64,000 bases of DNA, from positions 62,001 to 126,000 of the forward strand of contig QZDX01000003.1 in the NCBI GenBank assembly GCA_009917555.1, given 5' to 3'. Positions 38,967-47,120 of this stretch are shown piece after piece (the first letter of the stretch is position 1; the number at the start of each line of letters is the position of its first letter). The notes below the pieces were generated by a model, which was not told where the DNA came from, searched no databases, and saw only the letters and a list, made by a program, of their open reading frames with translations. A program made the position numbers and the translations under genes. Source of the stretch: a bacterium 1XD21-13 (GTDB taxonomy: Bacteria; Bacillota; Clostridia; Lachnospirales; Lachnospiraceae).

Positions 38967-38995
38967 TGTTCCTAATAAGAGTTAATCATATGATT
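38967..38995. repeat. Right end of the recombinase element (att-like)
   Basis: Reads TGTTCCTAATAAGAG then the palindrome AATCATATGATT, the inverted counterpart of the left end. The palindrome runs into the dctQ reading frame. Confidence 0.6.
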
Positions 38996-39265
38996 ATGGA
39001 TGTGGCAGATGCATTTATTTCAGCCAGACTTTTGAAGTGGTTTGATATTCTGCTACAGATTTTGGGAATTGGTATGGGCTGCGGATTGATTTATGTTTCG
39101 TGTATGTGTATTCAGATTAATAAGGGCTATGTGATATCTGTGGCTGGCTTTGATGAAATGTGGCGTTATGTTCCACTGCTGTTTTGTGGTATCTTTTTGA
39201 CCATAGCGGCGGTGATAAAGGGGCTAGAATATTTGAAGCCTGAAAAGGAAAAGGTGGGGTGCTGA
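38990..39265 (+). pseudogene. dctQ: TRAP transporter small permease (dctQ), 5' end missing
   Basis: Only 91 residues remain: MIMDVADAFISARLLKWFDI, then two membrane helices (LGIGMGCGLIYVSCMCIQI and YVPLLFCGIFLTIAAVI). DctQ proteins have about 150-170 residues and four helices, so the first two helices are gone. The break is at the right end of the recombinase element. It is followed after one base by dctM. With no dctP (solute-binding) gene in the window, the transporter cannot be complete here. Confidence 0.75.
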
Positions 39266-39266
39266 T

Positions 39267-40562
39267 ATGGGACAAGATGTAATCCTGCAGCTTTTGCTAT
39301 TGTTTGGTTTAATGCTGTTGTTTTTGTTTTTAAGATTTCCAGTGTTTTTGAGTCTGGTATTGGCATCTGTGGGGTATATGCTTGCCTTCCCAGGGAAGGT
39401 TCCACTGCCGGTTATAGGCCAGAGTATTATTTCCGGTATTAATAATGTAAATTTTACAGCCATTGTTTTTTATTTTCTGCTGGGGGAAATCATGAACAGT
39501 GGCGGCTTAAGTGATCGACTGGTGAGCTTTTGCAAAGCTTGTATCGGGCATGTAAGAGGAAGCTTAAGCCATATTAATATTATCGCATCGATTGTATTTG
39601 CGGGAGTATCCGGTTCTGCAATGGCAGATACTGCCTCAATTGGAGCGATGATGATTCCAACAATGAAGAGAGATGGATATCCGGCTGGGTATGCGGCAGC
39701 GATTACTCAATGCTCATCAATTATTGGGCCGATTATTCCTCCTTCTACCGGATTGGTGCTTATGGGTATTTATTTAAATGCTTCGGTGCGAAAGCTGTTT
39801 TTGGGCGGAATGATTCCGGGAGTACTTATGGGAGGATTTCTTTTAGTTGTATCCTATATTATTAGCAAAAAGAGAAATTTTCCACATACGCCATGGGGTG
39901 GCTGGAGAAATGTATGGGAAAAGGGGAAAGAGGGGGTTGGTGCCTTTTTACTTCCAGTCATTATCATGATTTGCCTGGTGTGCGGAATTGGGACGATTGT
40001 AGAAATTGGGGCGCTGTCCTGCGTGTTTGCGGTTGCCCTCTCTTATGCGTATAAGGAAATGAGCCTGAAAAAGCTGGGACAAATTTTAATGAATACAACG
40101 GTTATTATTGGCAAGGTATTGTGTGTATTGGCCAGTGCAGGAACCTTTGTGTGGATTATAGGATCTATGGGAGTTGCGGATTGGATTGCCAATCGGGCTA
40201 TGACCTTAGGAGTAGGTAGTACAGGGGTCATGGCATTCTGTGTAATTGCACTGTTCTTTTTAGGTATGATTTTGGATGTAGGTGTGATTCAAATGGTTAT
40301 TCTACCAGTTATGGCACCAGTGATTCTGGCTGTAGGGATTGATCCAACGCAATTTGGAGTACTTGCGATTTTGGTAAGCCAGTTGGGCCTGTGCACACCG
40401 CCGGTGGGGGCTCTGATTTACATGACAGCAGGGATTGCAGAATGCTCATCCGTGGAGGTTGTGAAGGAATCTGTTCCTTTTATAGCAGCTCTTTTGGTAT
40501 TGATAGGGCTCCTGGTTTTGTTTCCGCAGATTACGTTATTGATTCCCAATTTGCTTACATGA
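39267..40562 (+). CDS. dctM: TRAP transporter large permease
   Basis: A 431-residue DctM-type permease with about twelve helices and family features: FLRFPVFLSLVLASVGYML, GVSGSAMADTASIGAMMIP, SIIGPIIPPSTGLVLMG, and near the end LGLCTPPVGALIYMTAGIA. It would import an organic acid with Na+, using DctQ and a periplasmic-type binding protein. The gene itself is intact, but its partner dctQ is truncated. AAAAGG precedes the ATG. Confidence 0.92.
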   Translation: MGQDVILQLLLLFGLMLLFLFLRFPVFLSLVLASVGYMLAFPGKVPLPVIGQSIISGINNVNFTAIVFYFLLGEIMNSGGLSDRLVSFCKACIGHVRGSLSHINIIASIVFAGVSGSAMADTASIGAMMIPTMKRDGYPAGYAAAITQCSSIIGPIIPPSTGLVLMGIYLNASVRKLFLGGMIPGVLMGGFLLVVSYIISKKRNFPHTPWGGWRNVWEKGKEGVGAFLLPVIIMICLVCGIGTIVEIGALSCVFAVALSYAYKEMSLKKLGQILMNTTVIIGKVLCVLASAGTFVWIIGSMGVADWIANRAMTLGVGSTGVMAFCVIALFFLGMILDVGVIQMVILPVMAPVILAVGIDPTQFGVLAILVSQLGLCTPPVGALIYMTAGIAECSSVEVVKESVPFIAALLVLIGLLVLFPQITLLIPNLLT

Positions 40563-40576
40563 TATAGGAGGCAAAG

Positions 40577-41757
40577 ATGAAGCATCGAACATTGATAGAA
40601 AGCCTGGCAGATGGAGTGGAAGCTGTTTCTTGGGAGCATCTGCCAAAACAAGTACAGGAAAAACTGAAAATTTGTATAAAGGATGGGTTAGAATGCTGTC
40701 TTGCGAATAAAAAGGATGCAAGAGGACAAGCGGCTCTTGCTTCAGTAATGGGGAGGAAGGGCACGTCAACTCTGATTTTAGAAAAGCAAAAAGTAGCAGC
40801 GGAGGAAGCGGCCTTTTATAATACGGTAAAGGGCTCCTTAACCTCAAGAAATGATTCCAGCCGTACGGCTATTTGCCATCCGGGGGCGATTGTGATACCT
40901 GCAGTATTGGCTCTGGCAGAAGAAAATGAGGCTTCCGGGGAGGCGGTTCTGGAGGCAGTGCTGTGCGGATATGAAACAATGATTTGTTTGGGAACAGCAC
41001 TGCAGAAGGCCCATATTAATAATGCATTTCGTTCCACGGCATTGGTGGCAGCCTTTGGAGCAGCCTTTGCGTCTGCGAAAATATTGGGGTTGTCTAATCA
41101 ACAGATTGCCTCAGCAGGCAGCTTTGGGTGCCATTTTGCGGGGGGCGTGAATGAGTGGAAGAGATTGAAAAAGGATTGAAAGGCAATTACGGTATTTTGC
41201 ACATCATGCACAAGCCTATTGACAGCTGTTTTATGGTGCAGGCATCTTGCCAGGCAGCTTTGACGATTGCTTTGAAGGAAGGGTTTGACTGGAAAAAAAT
41301 CAAAGCTGTTGATATTTTTGTTCCCAAGCAGGCAAAATGTTATCCTGGATGTGATAATACAAAAATTGAAACTTATGTTCAGGGGATTATGAGTATTCAA
41401 TTGGGAACAGCCAGTACCTTGGTGGACGGAAGCTGTGAATATATTCAGTGGGAGCCGCCCTTTTCGGAGGGAGTCATGGAGGTTCTGCAAAAATGTAAGG
41501 TGCATGAGGACAGGAATATGACACAAAGCTTTCCAAGGCTGCAAGGCTCCCGTGTGGAGGTGAAAATGGAGGACGACTCCACAGACTGCTGTTTTATAGA
41601 GGATGTACGGCCTTTGAATCATAAGGAGGTAGGGGAACGGCTCAGAAAAACCTCCTGCATGGCCCTTGGATTGGAAAAAGCGAAAGAGTTAGAGGAAATG
41701 CTGGATTATCTGGAAAAACAGAAAAATATTATTTCCATGATGGAAATAATGGCTTGA
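40577..41757 (+). pseudogene. MmgE/PrpD-family gene broken by frameshift and deletion
   Basis: The first frame (40577-41179, 200 residues) matches the N-terminal part of MmgE/PrpD dehydratases (YNTVKGSLTSRNDSSRTAIC, HPGAIVIPAVLALAEENEAS, AFRSTALVAAFGAAFASAKI) up to FGCHFAGGVNEW. The second frame (from GTG 41155) resumes with NYGILHIMHKPIDSCFMVQA. The roughly 60-80 residues that usually lie between these blocks are missing, and the frame changes. Intact proteins have about 450 residues. Original role was probably dehydration of a 2-methylcitrate-like acid, in keeping with the prpB-like gene. Two short proteins could still be made, but activity is unlikely. Confidence 0.78.
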
Positions 41758-41870
41758 AGAAAATTAGTGCTTGTATGAAAATGCTTTGTGAATTATGATA
41801 GAAGTACCAATAAATTGCTAAATACAGGCTTATTTTCATGAAACTTAGAATGACAGCAGGTGAGAATGAT

Positions 41871-42896
41871 ATGATAGGAAACAGACTGAAATTGATTCGA
41901 AATGCAAACGGATTATCCTTATCGGAACTATCGGAGCTTTTAAGCAGCTCCGCATTGCCTATCACTCGTGCTGCTCTGTCGCATTATGAGTTGGGGATTA
42001 CAGTGCCAAGCGAGCATGCGCTGGAGATATTAGGTAAAAAGATGGGAACCACAGTCTCCTTTTTTTATCGACCGGATTGGGAAGAGTTTTCTATTATTTT
42101 TTTTCGGGAGCCTCCAATGCCTGCACGGCAGATGAATGATATGAATGCGTACATTCAGGTGGAGCTGGAGAAGATTCTGTATGTGGAGGATCTGCTGAAT
42201 ACTTCTCATGAAATTTCTTTGCCCTCAAAAAAGAAAATTTTGCGTGGGCAGGAGGATTTGGTTGAGGAATTGGCGGATTGGGTGCGACAAGATTATGGAA
42301 TTGCGGAAGGTCCTATTTCCAGCGTATGTGGTTTTTTGGAACAAAAAGGGTGGAAGCTGATTGAGCTTCCAGAGGGATTTGATTTAAATGGTATTGCGGG
42401 GATAGAGTGTAGCAGACAAGTTATGTTTGTTTTATATCCTACGTTGTATGTATTGGATGATTTTCGTTTTTTTATGCTTCGGGAGATTGCCCATCTCTAT
42501 TTAGAGGGGGAGGATACAGGGCATACGGAGGAATTAGTCTGCAGGTTTGCCAGGGCGGTATTGTTTCCAAGACGCCTGGTAGAATGGGAGTTTGGAACTA
42601 AAAAGCGGGAAGTGTCTATTATTGAACTCACCTATATGAAGCAAAAGTATGGGTTTTCTAAGCGAGGAATTATGACCAGGCTTTGTGAGCTTGGGATTAT
42701 CAGCAAAGAGTTTTATGATTCATTTGAGGATCTGATGCGTCTCCATGGATTCCCTAAAAGGAAAAAGATTATGTCTGAAACATTGCAATTTTATGAGAAT
42801 CCCACATCCTATGCCATGCAGGTGCTGCGGGCAGAATCCTTGGGATTGATTACAAAGGATCAGATGGAAGAGATGCTGCTGTTAAAGCATATTTAA
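41871..42896 (+). CDS. XRE regulator with degenerate ImmA/IrrE-type domain
   Basis: A 341-residue protein: Cro/CI-type HTH at residues 1-65 (MIGNRLKLIRNANGLSLSEL, ITRAALSHYELGITVPSEHA), then an ImmA/IrrE-like domain (about 120-270). The zinc site, normally HExxH, reads REIAH, so the first His is replaced by Arg; the downstream ELVCRFARAVLFPR matches the family. Peptidase activity is therefore doubtful, and the domain may only sense. AGGTGAG lies before ATG 41871; the frame is open to 41838. Its place beside the catabolic genes suggests that it is their regulator. Confidence 0.8.
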   Translation: MIGNRLKLIRNANGLSLSELSELLSSSALPITRAALSHYELGITVPSEHALEILGKKMGTTVSFFYRPDWEEFSIIFFREPPMPARQMNDMNAYIQVELEKILYVEDLLNTSHEISLPSKKKILRGQEDLVEELADWVRQDYGIAEGPISSVCGFLEQKGWKLIELPEGFDLNGIAGIECSRQVMFVLYPTLYVLDDFRFFMLREIAHLYLEGEDTGHTEELVCRFARAVLFPRRLVEWEFGTKKREVSIIELTYMKQKYGFSKRGIMTRLCELGIISKEFYDSFEDLMRLHGFPKRKKIMSETLQFYENPTSYAMQVLRAESLGLITKDQMEEMLLLKHI

Positions 42897-43005
42897 ACTT
42901 TGTCCCCATAACTTCATTGGCTCCACACCAATCAGCGGAGTGATTGGCGTGGGTATGAAGGGTAACTAAACTGTAACATTTTCACAAATCCCCTCCCAGG
43001 GGTTA

Positions 43006-43034
43006 TTGACTTCCCTATGCAAGAGTGATAAAAT
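43006..43034 (+). promoter_or_regulatory. acsB promoter
   Basis: TTGACT at 43006-43011 and TAAAAT at 43029-43034 with 17 bases between, 55 bases before the acsB start. An imperfect hairpin upstream (about 42905-42965, AACTTCAT...ATGAAG with CCAATC/GATTGG) may end the previous transcript. Confidence 0.7.
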
Positions 43035-43088
43035 TTAAGACATGTAGTGAAGTGCTAAACCCATTCAACCCAAGGAGGGACAGATACT

Positions 43089-45224
43089 ATGAGTGTATTA
43101 ACAGATTTGATTTATGGCGGCTCCAATGCCGTTGCCGGATTGACTGAGAACGCAGTCAATGATGCCATTGCAAAGCATGGAGAGGACAAGAAGGTTGCTA
43201 TGCCGGATACGGCATATTTCCTGCCTACCATCTATGCGGCAACAGGCGTAAAGGTAAGTAAGTTAGGCGATCTGCCTGCCTGCGTAGGCGTATTGAAGAG
43301 CCTTATTACCAACAAGGAGGATTTGGGAGATGCCTTGAATGCCGGTCTTGCCACAGCTGTGGGAGCGGAGATCATTGAGGCATTGAAGTATGTGGAGAGC
43401 GCAGATCCTTACGGAGAGGACAGCGGAATCGGTTTTGTTCCGGACCCGATTATCCGTTCCCTGGGCGTTCCCCTGGTAACCGGCGATATCCCCGGCGTAG
43501 CCGTTGTGCTGGGCAAGGCGGATGACGCTGCAAATGTAGTGGATGTAGTGAAGGATTACCAGAGCAAGGGTATCATGACTTTCCTGATCGGTGATGTGAT
43601 TGAGCAGTGTATGGAAGGCGGCGTAAAGATCGGCCTGGACTTCCGTGTAGTTCCCCTGGGACATGATGTGACCTCTGTTATCCATGTAGTAACCGTTGCC
43701 ATTCGTGCGGCTCTGATCTTCGGTAATGTAACACCGGGCGATCTGCCGGGACTCCTTACTTATACCAAGGAGAGAGTTCCTGCATTTGTCAATACATTTG
43801 GAGCACTGAATGAGGTGGTGGTATCCGCAGGAGCAGGTGCTATCGCACTGGGCTTCCCGGTAGTGGTAGATGTGGATCTGGGCGAAAATCAGGTTCCGGG
43901 TGCACTGGAGTCTGTGACGGATCACGCTATGACCGTGAAGAAGTCCTTAGAGCTTCGCAATATTAAGATTAAGGTAAAAGAGCTTCCCATTCCGGTTGCA
44001 TTTGCTTCCGCATTTGAGGGTGAGATTATCCGTAAGGGTGATATGCAGGTAGAGTTCAGCTCCCACAAACAGCCCACCTGTGAGCTGGTTCAGACCAGAG
44101 CGGACGGTGAGGTTGAGGATCACAAGATCACCATCATCGGCGGTGATTTGGATGCTCTGGAGGCAGGCGGAACTTATGCGCTGGCTACCTTTGTTGAGGT
44201 TGCAGGCGCTAAGATGCAGTCTGACTTTGAGTCCGTTATCGAGCGTAAGATTCATGCATGGTTTAACTATATGGAGGGTGTAATGCACACCGGCCAGAGA
44301 AACCAGATTCGTGTGCGTATCAATAAGGAGGCATTTGACAAGGGCCTGCGTCTGACCCATTTTGCAGAGGTTCTGTATGCAATGATCATGGATGAGTTTG
44401 ACATTGTTGTGGACAAATGTCAGATTACCATGGTGACAGACGCTGCCAAGGTACAGGAGATTCTGGACGGAACGGCTATGCCGGCTTATGCCGCAAGAGA
44501 CCAGAGACTGGAATCTCTGACGGACGAGAGCGTAGACGTATTCTACACCTGTACGCTGTGCCAGTCCTTTGCTCCCTCTCACTGCTGCGTGGTAACGCCT
44601 GAGAGACTGGGACTTTGCGGAGCCGTTTCATGGCTGGATGCAAAGGCAACCAAGGAGCTGACGCCTACCGGTCCCTGCCAGCCCATTTCCAAGGAGGGCT
44701 GTGAGGATGAGGTGAAGGGTGTATATCCGGATGTAAACCGTATGGTAGAGCAGGCAACTCAGGGCGCACTGTCCAAGGTTACGCTGTACTCCATTATGGA
44801 AGATCCCATGACCTCCTGCGGATGCTTCGAGTGTATCTGCGGTATCGAGCCTTTCTCCAACGGTGTTATCATTGCCAACCGTGAGTATGCAGGCATGACA
44901 CCGCTTGGAATGACCTTTGGCGAGCTGGCTTCCATGACGGGCGGCGGTGTTCAGACTCCCGGATTTATGGGACACGGCAGACACTTCATCGCTTCCAAGA
45001 AGTTCATGAGCGCAGAGGGCGGCTTTGAGCGTATCGTATGGATGCCCAAGGAGCTGAAGGATGACGTGGCTGAGCGTCTGAATAAGTCTGCCAAGGAGAA
45101 ATATGGCATTGACAACTTCTGCGATATGATTGCGGATGAGACCATTGCTACGGATGAGGAGACCTTGATGGCGTTCCTGACCGAGAAGAGCCATCCGGTA
45201 TTGGGTCTGGATCCAATTATGTAA
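43089..45224 (+). CDS. acsB: Acetyl-CoA synthase (CODH/ACS complex)
   Basis: Catalytic subunit that joins CO, a methyl group from the corrinoid protein and CoA to make acetyl-CoA, the final step of the Wood-Ljungdahl pathway. It has 711 residues, the full bacterial length. The A-cluster ligands are visible: CTLCQSFAPSHCC, then LGLCGAV (4Fe-4S Cys), and the nickel-binding SCGCFEC near residue 580. The N-terminal CODH-contact domain (SNAVAGLTENAVNDAIAKHG) is present. AAGGAGGGAC precedes the ATG, and codon use looks highly adapted. It is monocistronic here, with its own promoter and terminator; no acsA, acsC or acsD gene is beside it. Confidence 0.96.
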   Translation: MSVLTDLIYGGSNAVAGLTENAVNDAIAKHGEDKKVAMPDTAYFLPTIYAATGVKVSKLGDLPACVGVLKSLITNKEDLGDALNAGLATAVGAEIIEALKYVESADPYGEDSGIGFVPDPIIRSLGVPLVTGDIPGVAVVLGKADDAANVVDVVKDYQSKGIMTFLIGDVIEQCMEGGVKIGLDFRVVPLGHDVTSVIHVVTVAIRAALIFGNVTPGDLPGLLTYTKERVPAFVNTFGALNEVVVSAGAGAIALGFPVVVDVDLGENQVPGALESVTDHAMTVKKSLELRNIKIKVKELPIPVAFASAFEGEIIRKGDMQVEFSSHKQPTCELVQTRADGEVEDHKITIIGGDLDALEAGGTYALATFVEVAGAKMQSDFESVIERKIHAWFNYMEGVMHTGQRNQIRVRINKEAFDKGLRLTHFAEVLYAMIMDEFDIVVDKCQITMVTDAAKVQEILDGTAMPAYAARDQRLESLTDESVDVFYTCTLCQSFAPSHCCVVTPERLGLCGAVSWLDAKATKELTPTGPCQPISKEGCEDEVKGVYPDVNRMVEQATQGALSKVTLYSIMEDPMTSCGCFECICGIEPFSNGVIIANREYAGMTPLGMTFGELASMTGGGVQTPGFMGHGRHFIASKKFMSAEGGFERIVWMPKELKDDVAERLNKSAKEKYGIDNFCDMIADETIATDEETLMAFLTEKSHPVLGLDPIM

Positions 45225-45232
45225 CTGATAGC

Positions 45233-45257
45233 GAAAGAGTAACTTCTGTTACGTTTC
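45233..45257 (+). terminator. acsB terminator
   Basis: GAAAGAGTAAC (45233-45243) and GTTACGTTTC (45248-45257) form a stem with a TTCT loop, followed by T-rich sequence to 45261. Confidence 0.65.
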
Positions 45258-45320
45258 TTTTCGGGATGGAAAAGACTTTGCTTGTTAAGGTAGATTTTGT
45301 AGAAGTAATAGTTAAGTGAA

Positions 45321-45363
45321 AAATTCCCCCGTTTGCAGTCGTAGAGCTGCGGACGGGGGATTT
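45321..45363. terminator. Second strong hairpin after acsB
   Basis: AAATTCCCCCGT pairs with ACGGGGGATTT around an inner GCAG/CTGC stem. The T-run is on the minus strand side (AATTTTTC), so it could block antisense transcription into acsB or act as a back-up terminator. Nothing else is seen in 45225-45491. Confidence 0.6.
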
Positions 45364-45524
45364 GTAGCTTGAGGGCAGGAATAGGAAGAGGAAGTTATAC
45401 TATTTCTGGAAAATAAATTGCTATGGAAATTGCATTATGGTAGGATAATGCTATACCGAAGATGAATCGTTACAAATGATAGCAAATCAGAATGAAAACG
45501 AGAGAATCGAGGTATCTACATAGT

Positions 45525-46409
45525 ATGAATCAGAAAGAAGAACTTACACAGAACGAAGAATTAGCCCAAGAAGCAAAGTATACGGTAAAGGATAGTGTCT
45601 TTACAGATTTGTTCAAGATTCCCAAATATCTTTTACAATTGTATCAGACATTACATCCAGAGGATAAGGAGTCGACGGAGGACAGCATCAGCAATGTGAC
45701 AATTAAGAATGTTTTTTTGGATCAGCCATACAATGATCTTGGATTCCAAGTTGGAGAGAAGCTGATGGTACTGGGAGAAGCACAGGCAAGCTGGACAGTC
45801 AATATTGTGATAAGAAGTTTTCTATATCTTGCCCAAACCTATCAGGAATATATCGAGACCACCGGACAGAATGTGTATACAAGCAAACGCTTAAAGCTGC
45901 CGAGACCGGAACTCTATGTAATTTATACTGGAGAGCGGAAAAACAAGCCGGAATTTATGTATTTAACTAAGGAATTTTTTGGTGGATCGGAATGCTCGGT
46001 TGAAGTAAAGGTAAAGATAATATATGATGGAGAAAAAGGAGACATTATCAACCAGTATGTAACCTTTACAAGGATTTACAATGAACAAATAAAGCAATAT
46101 GGAAGAACCAGAAAAGCTGTGTTGGAGACAATCTGCATCTGCAAGGATCAGGACGTTTTGCGAGAATATCTGGGACACAGGGAGAAGGAGGTTGTAGATA
46201 TTATGATGACATTGTTTGATGATGAATACATTTTCCGGACTTATGTGGCGAACAAGGAGAAAGAGGCTGCCCAAAAAGCAACAATAGCGAAATCCAAAAC
46301 AACCGCACAGAAATTGTATGAAAAGGGAACTTCTCTGGAAGATATTGCGGAAATTCTTGAGATGCCGGTGGAAAAGATAAAGAAGTGGTTAAATTTAGCT
46401 TCTGTATAA
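45525..46409 (+). CDS. Rpn-like PD-(D/E)XK nuclease-family protein
   Basis: About 294 residues. It begins MNQKEELTQNEELAQEAKYT and VKDSVFTDLFKIPKYLLQLY, followed by the nuclease-like core (DLGFQVGEKLMVLGEAQASW, with Asp and E-x-Q placed as in the PD-(D/E)XK fold), and KLPRPELYVIYTGERKNKPE. It ends with an HTH-like tail (GTSLEDIAEILEMPVEKIKK). A start at 45492 is possible; neither has a good ribosome site. Same broad family as the gene at 15171 but clearly diverged. Such genes multiply in gut Clostridia and are linked to recombination. Confidence 0.8.
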   Translation: MNQKEELTQNEELAQEAKYTVKDSVFTDLFKIPKYLLQLYQTLHPEDKESTEDSISNVTIKNVFLDQPYNDLGFQVGEKLMVLGEAQASWTVNIVIRSFLYLAQTYQEYIETTGQNVYTSKRLKLPRPELYVIYTGERKNKPEFMYLTKEFFGGSECSVEVKVKIIYDGEKGDIINQYVTFTRIYNEQIKQYGRTRKAVLETICICKDQDVLREYLGHREKEVVDIMMTLFDDEYIFRTYVANKEKEAAQKATIAKSKTTAQKLYEKGTSLEDIAEILEMPVEKIKKWLNLASV

Positions 46410-46436
46410 AGATAGCAGAGATCGGAAAAGAGAAGG

Positions 46437-47120
46437 ATGGAAATAACTAATTATTACACAGAAGCTGGAGAGGGCTTTCCTCTTATCTTGCTTCACGGAA
46501 ACGGCGAAAATCATGAGTATTTTGTACATCAGATTGCCTGTTTTTCGAAAAATCATAGAGTACTGGCTCTGGATACCAGAGGGCATGGGAAAACGCCAAG
46601 AGGTGACGGACCCTTTACCATTGCACAGTTTGCTGAGGATTTAAGGGTTTTTCTGGATAATCTAAATATCCAGCAGGCAGATATTCTTGGATTTTCCGAT
46701 GGCGGGAATATTGCTATGGTTTTTGCGATGAAGTATCCGGGGCGTGTGCGAAATCTGATTTTAAATGGAGCGAATCTGGATGCAAAGGGAGTGAAGCCTG
46801 TTGTCCAGATTCCGATTGTATTGGGCTATTGGCTTGCAGGACTTTTTGCGGCAAAAAGTCCGCAGGCGAGGCTTCATGCGGAGATGCTGGGATTGATGGT
46901 CAACGATCCCAATGTAAAGCCCAAGGAGCTTAAAAAGATTACAGCGAGAACCTTGGTGATTGCGGGGACAAAGGATATGATTAAGCGTTCTCATACGGAA
47001 TTGATTGCCCGCAGTATTGCAGGGGCAGAGCTGGTATTTTTGGAGGGGGATCATTTTATTGCAAATAAGAGGGCGGAGGCGTTTAATGAGGTGGTGGGGA
47101 GGTTTTTGGGAAATTTATAG
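46437..47120 (+). CDS. Alpha/beta hydrolase
   Basis: A 227-residue hydrolase with complete catalytic triad candidates: oxyanion motif LLHGNGENHEYF, nucleophile elbow GFSDGGN (Ser about 87), Asp in VIAGTKDMI and His in LEGDHFIANKR. No signal peptide. Substrate unknown; similar to small esterases and haloperoxidase-like proteins. It lies 27 bases after the Rpn-like gene and may be read with it. Confidence 0.9.
   Translation: MEITNYYTEAGEGFPLILLHGNGENHEYFVHQIACFSKNHRVLALDTRGHGKTPRGDGPFTIAQFAEDLRVFLDNLNIQQADILGFSDGGNIAMVFAMKYPGRVRNLILNGANLDAKGVKPVVQIPIVLGYWLAGLFAAKSPQARLHAEMLGLMVNDPNVKPKELKKITARTLVIAGTKDMIKRSHTELIARSIAGAELVFLEGDHFIANKRAEAFNEVVGRFLGNL

Larger units (their letters stand above)
38340..38983. 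other. Structured non-coding part of the recombinase element
   Basis: No credible gene. Contains two TTGACAAGGTTCCTTTAC-type direct repeats (near 38360 and 38408), two of the four 23-bp dyads, and three large hairpins: 38697-38732 (CCCCGCCCTTTCCCAT and complement), 38801-38864 (24-bp arms containing CTGGGGGCCGCC) and 38871-38909 (CGCAGAAA...TTTCTGCG). The density of dyads suggests protein-binding sites for transfer, replication or recombination, or structured RNA. Confidence 0.65.
35483..38995. mobile_element. 3.5-kb serine-recombinase element with inverted ends
   Basis: Bounded by copies of AATCATATGATT (35483-35494 and 38984-38995) that carry on inward as matching inverted sequence (see the end repeats). 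Contents: large serine recombinase, XRE regulator, small membrane protein, and about 1 kb of palindrome-rich non-coding DNA. No relaxase, conjugation or cargo gene is left, so it is a minimal element or the remains of a larger integrative one. The flanking genes, prpB-like on the left and dctQ on the right, point away from the element and both lack their 5' parts. Confidence 0.7.

Noticed and set aside
35483-38995. Idea that the segment is a phase-variation switch because its ends are inverted repeats
   Set aside because: Inversion would flip only the recombinase and regulator, with no promoter-to-gene change visible at either end. Inverted attP arms explain the ends more simply, though inversion isomers should still be looked for.
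43263-44582. Two minus-strand open frames opposite acsB
   Set aside because: acsB is a fully recognisable 711-residue enzyme; the opposite frames are His/Ser-rich by-products of its codon bias.
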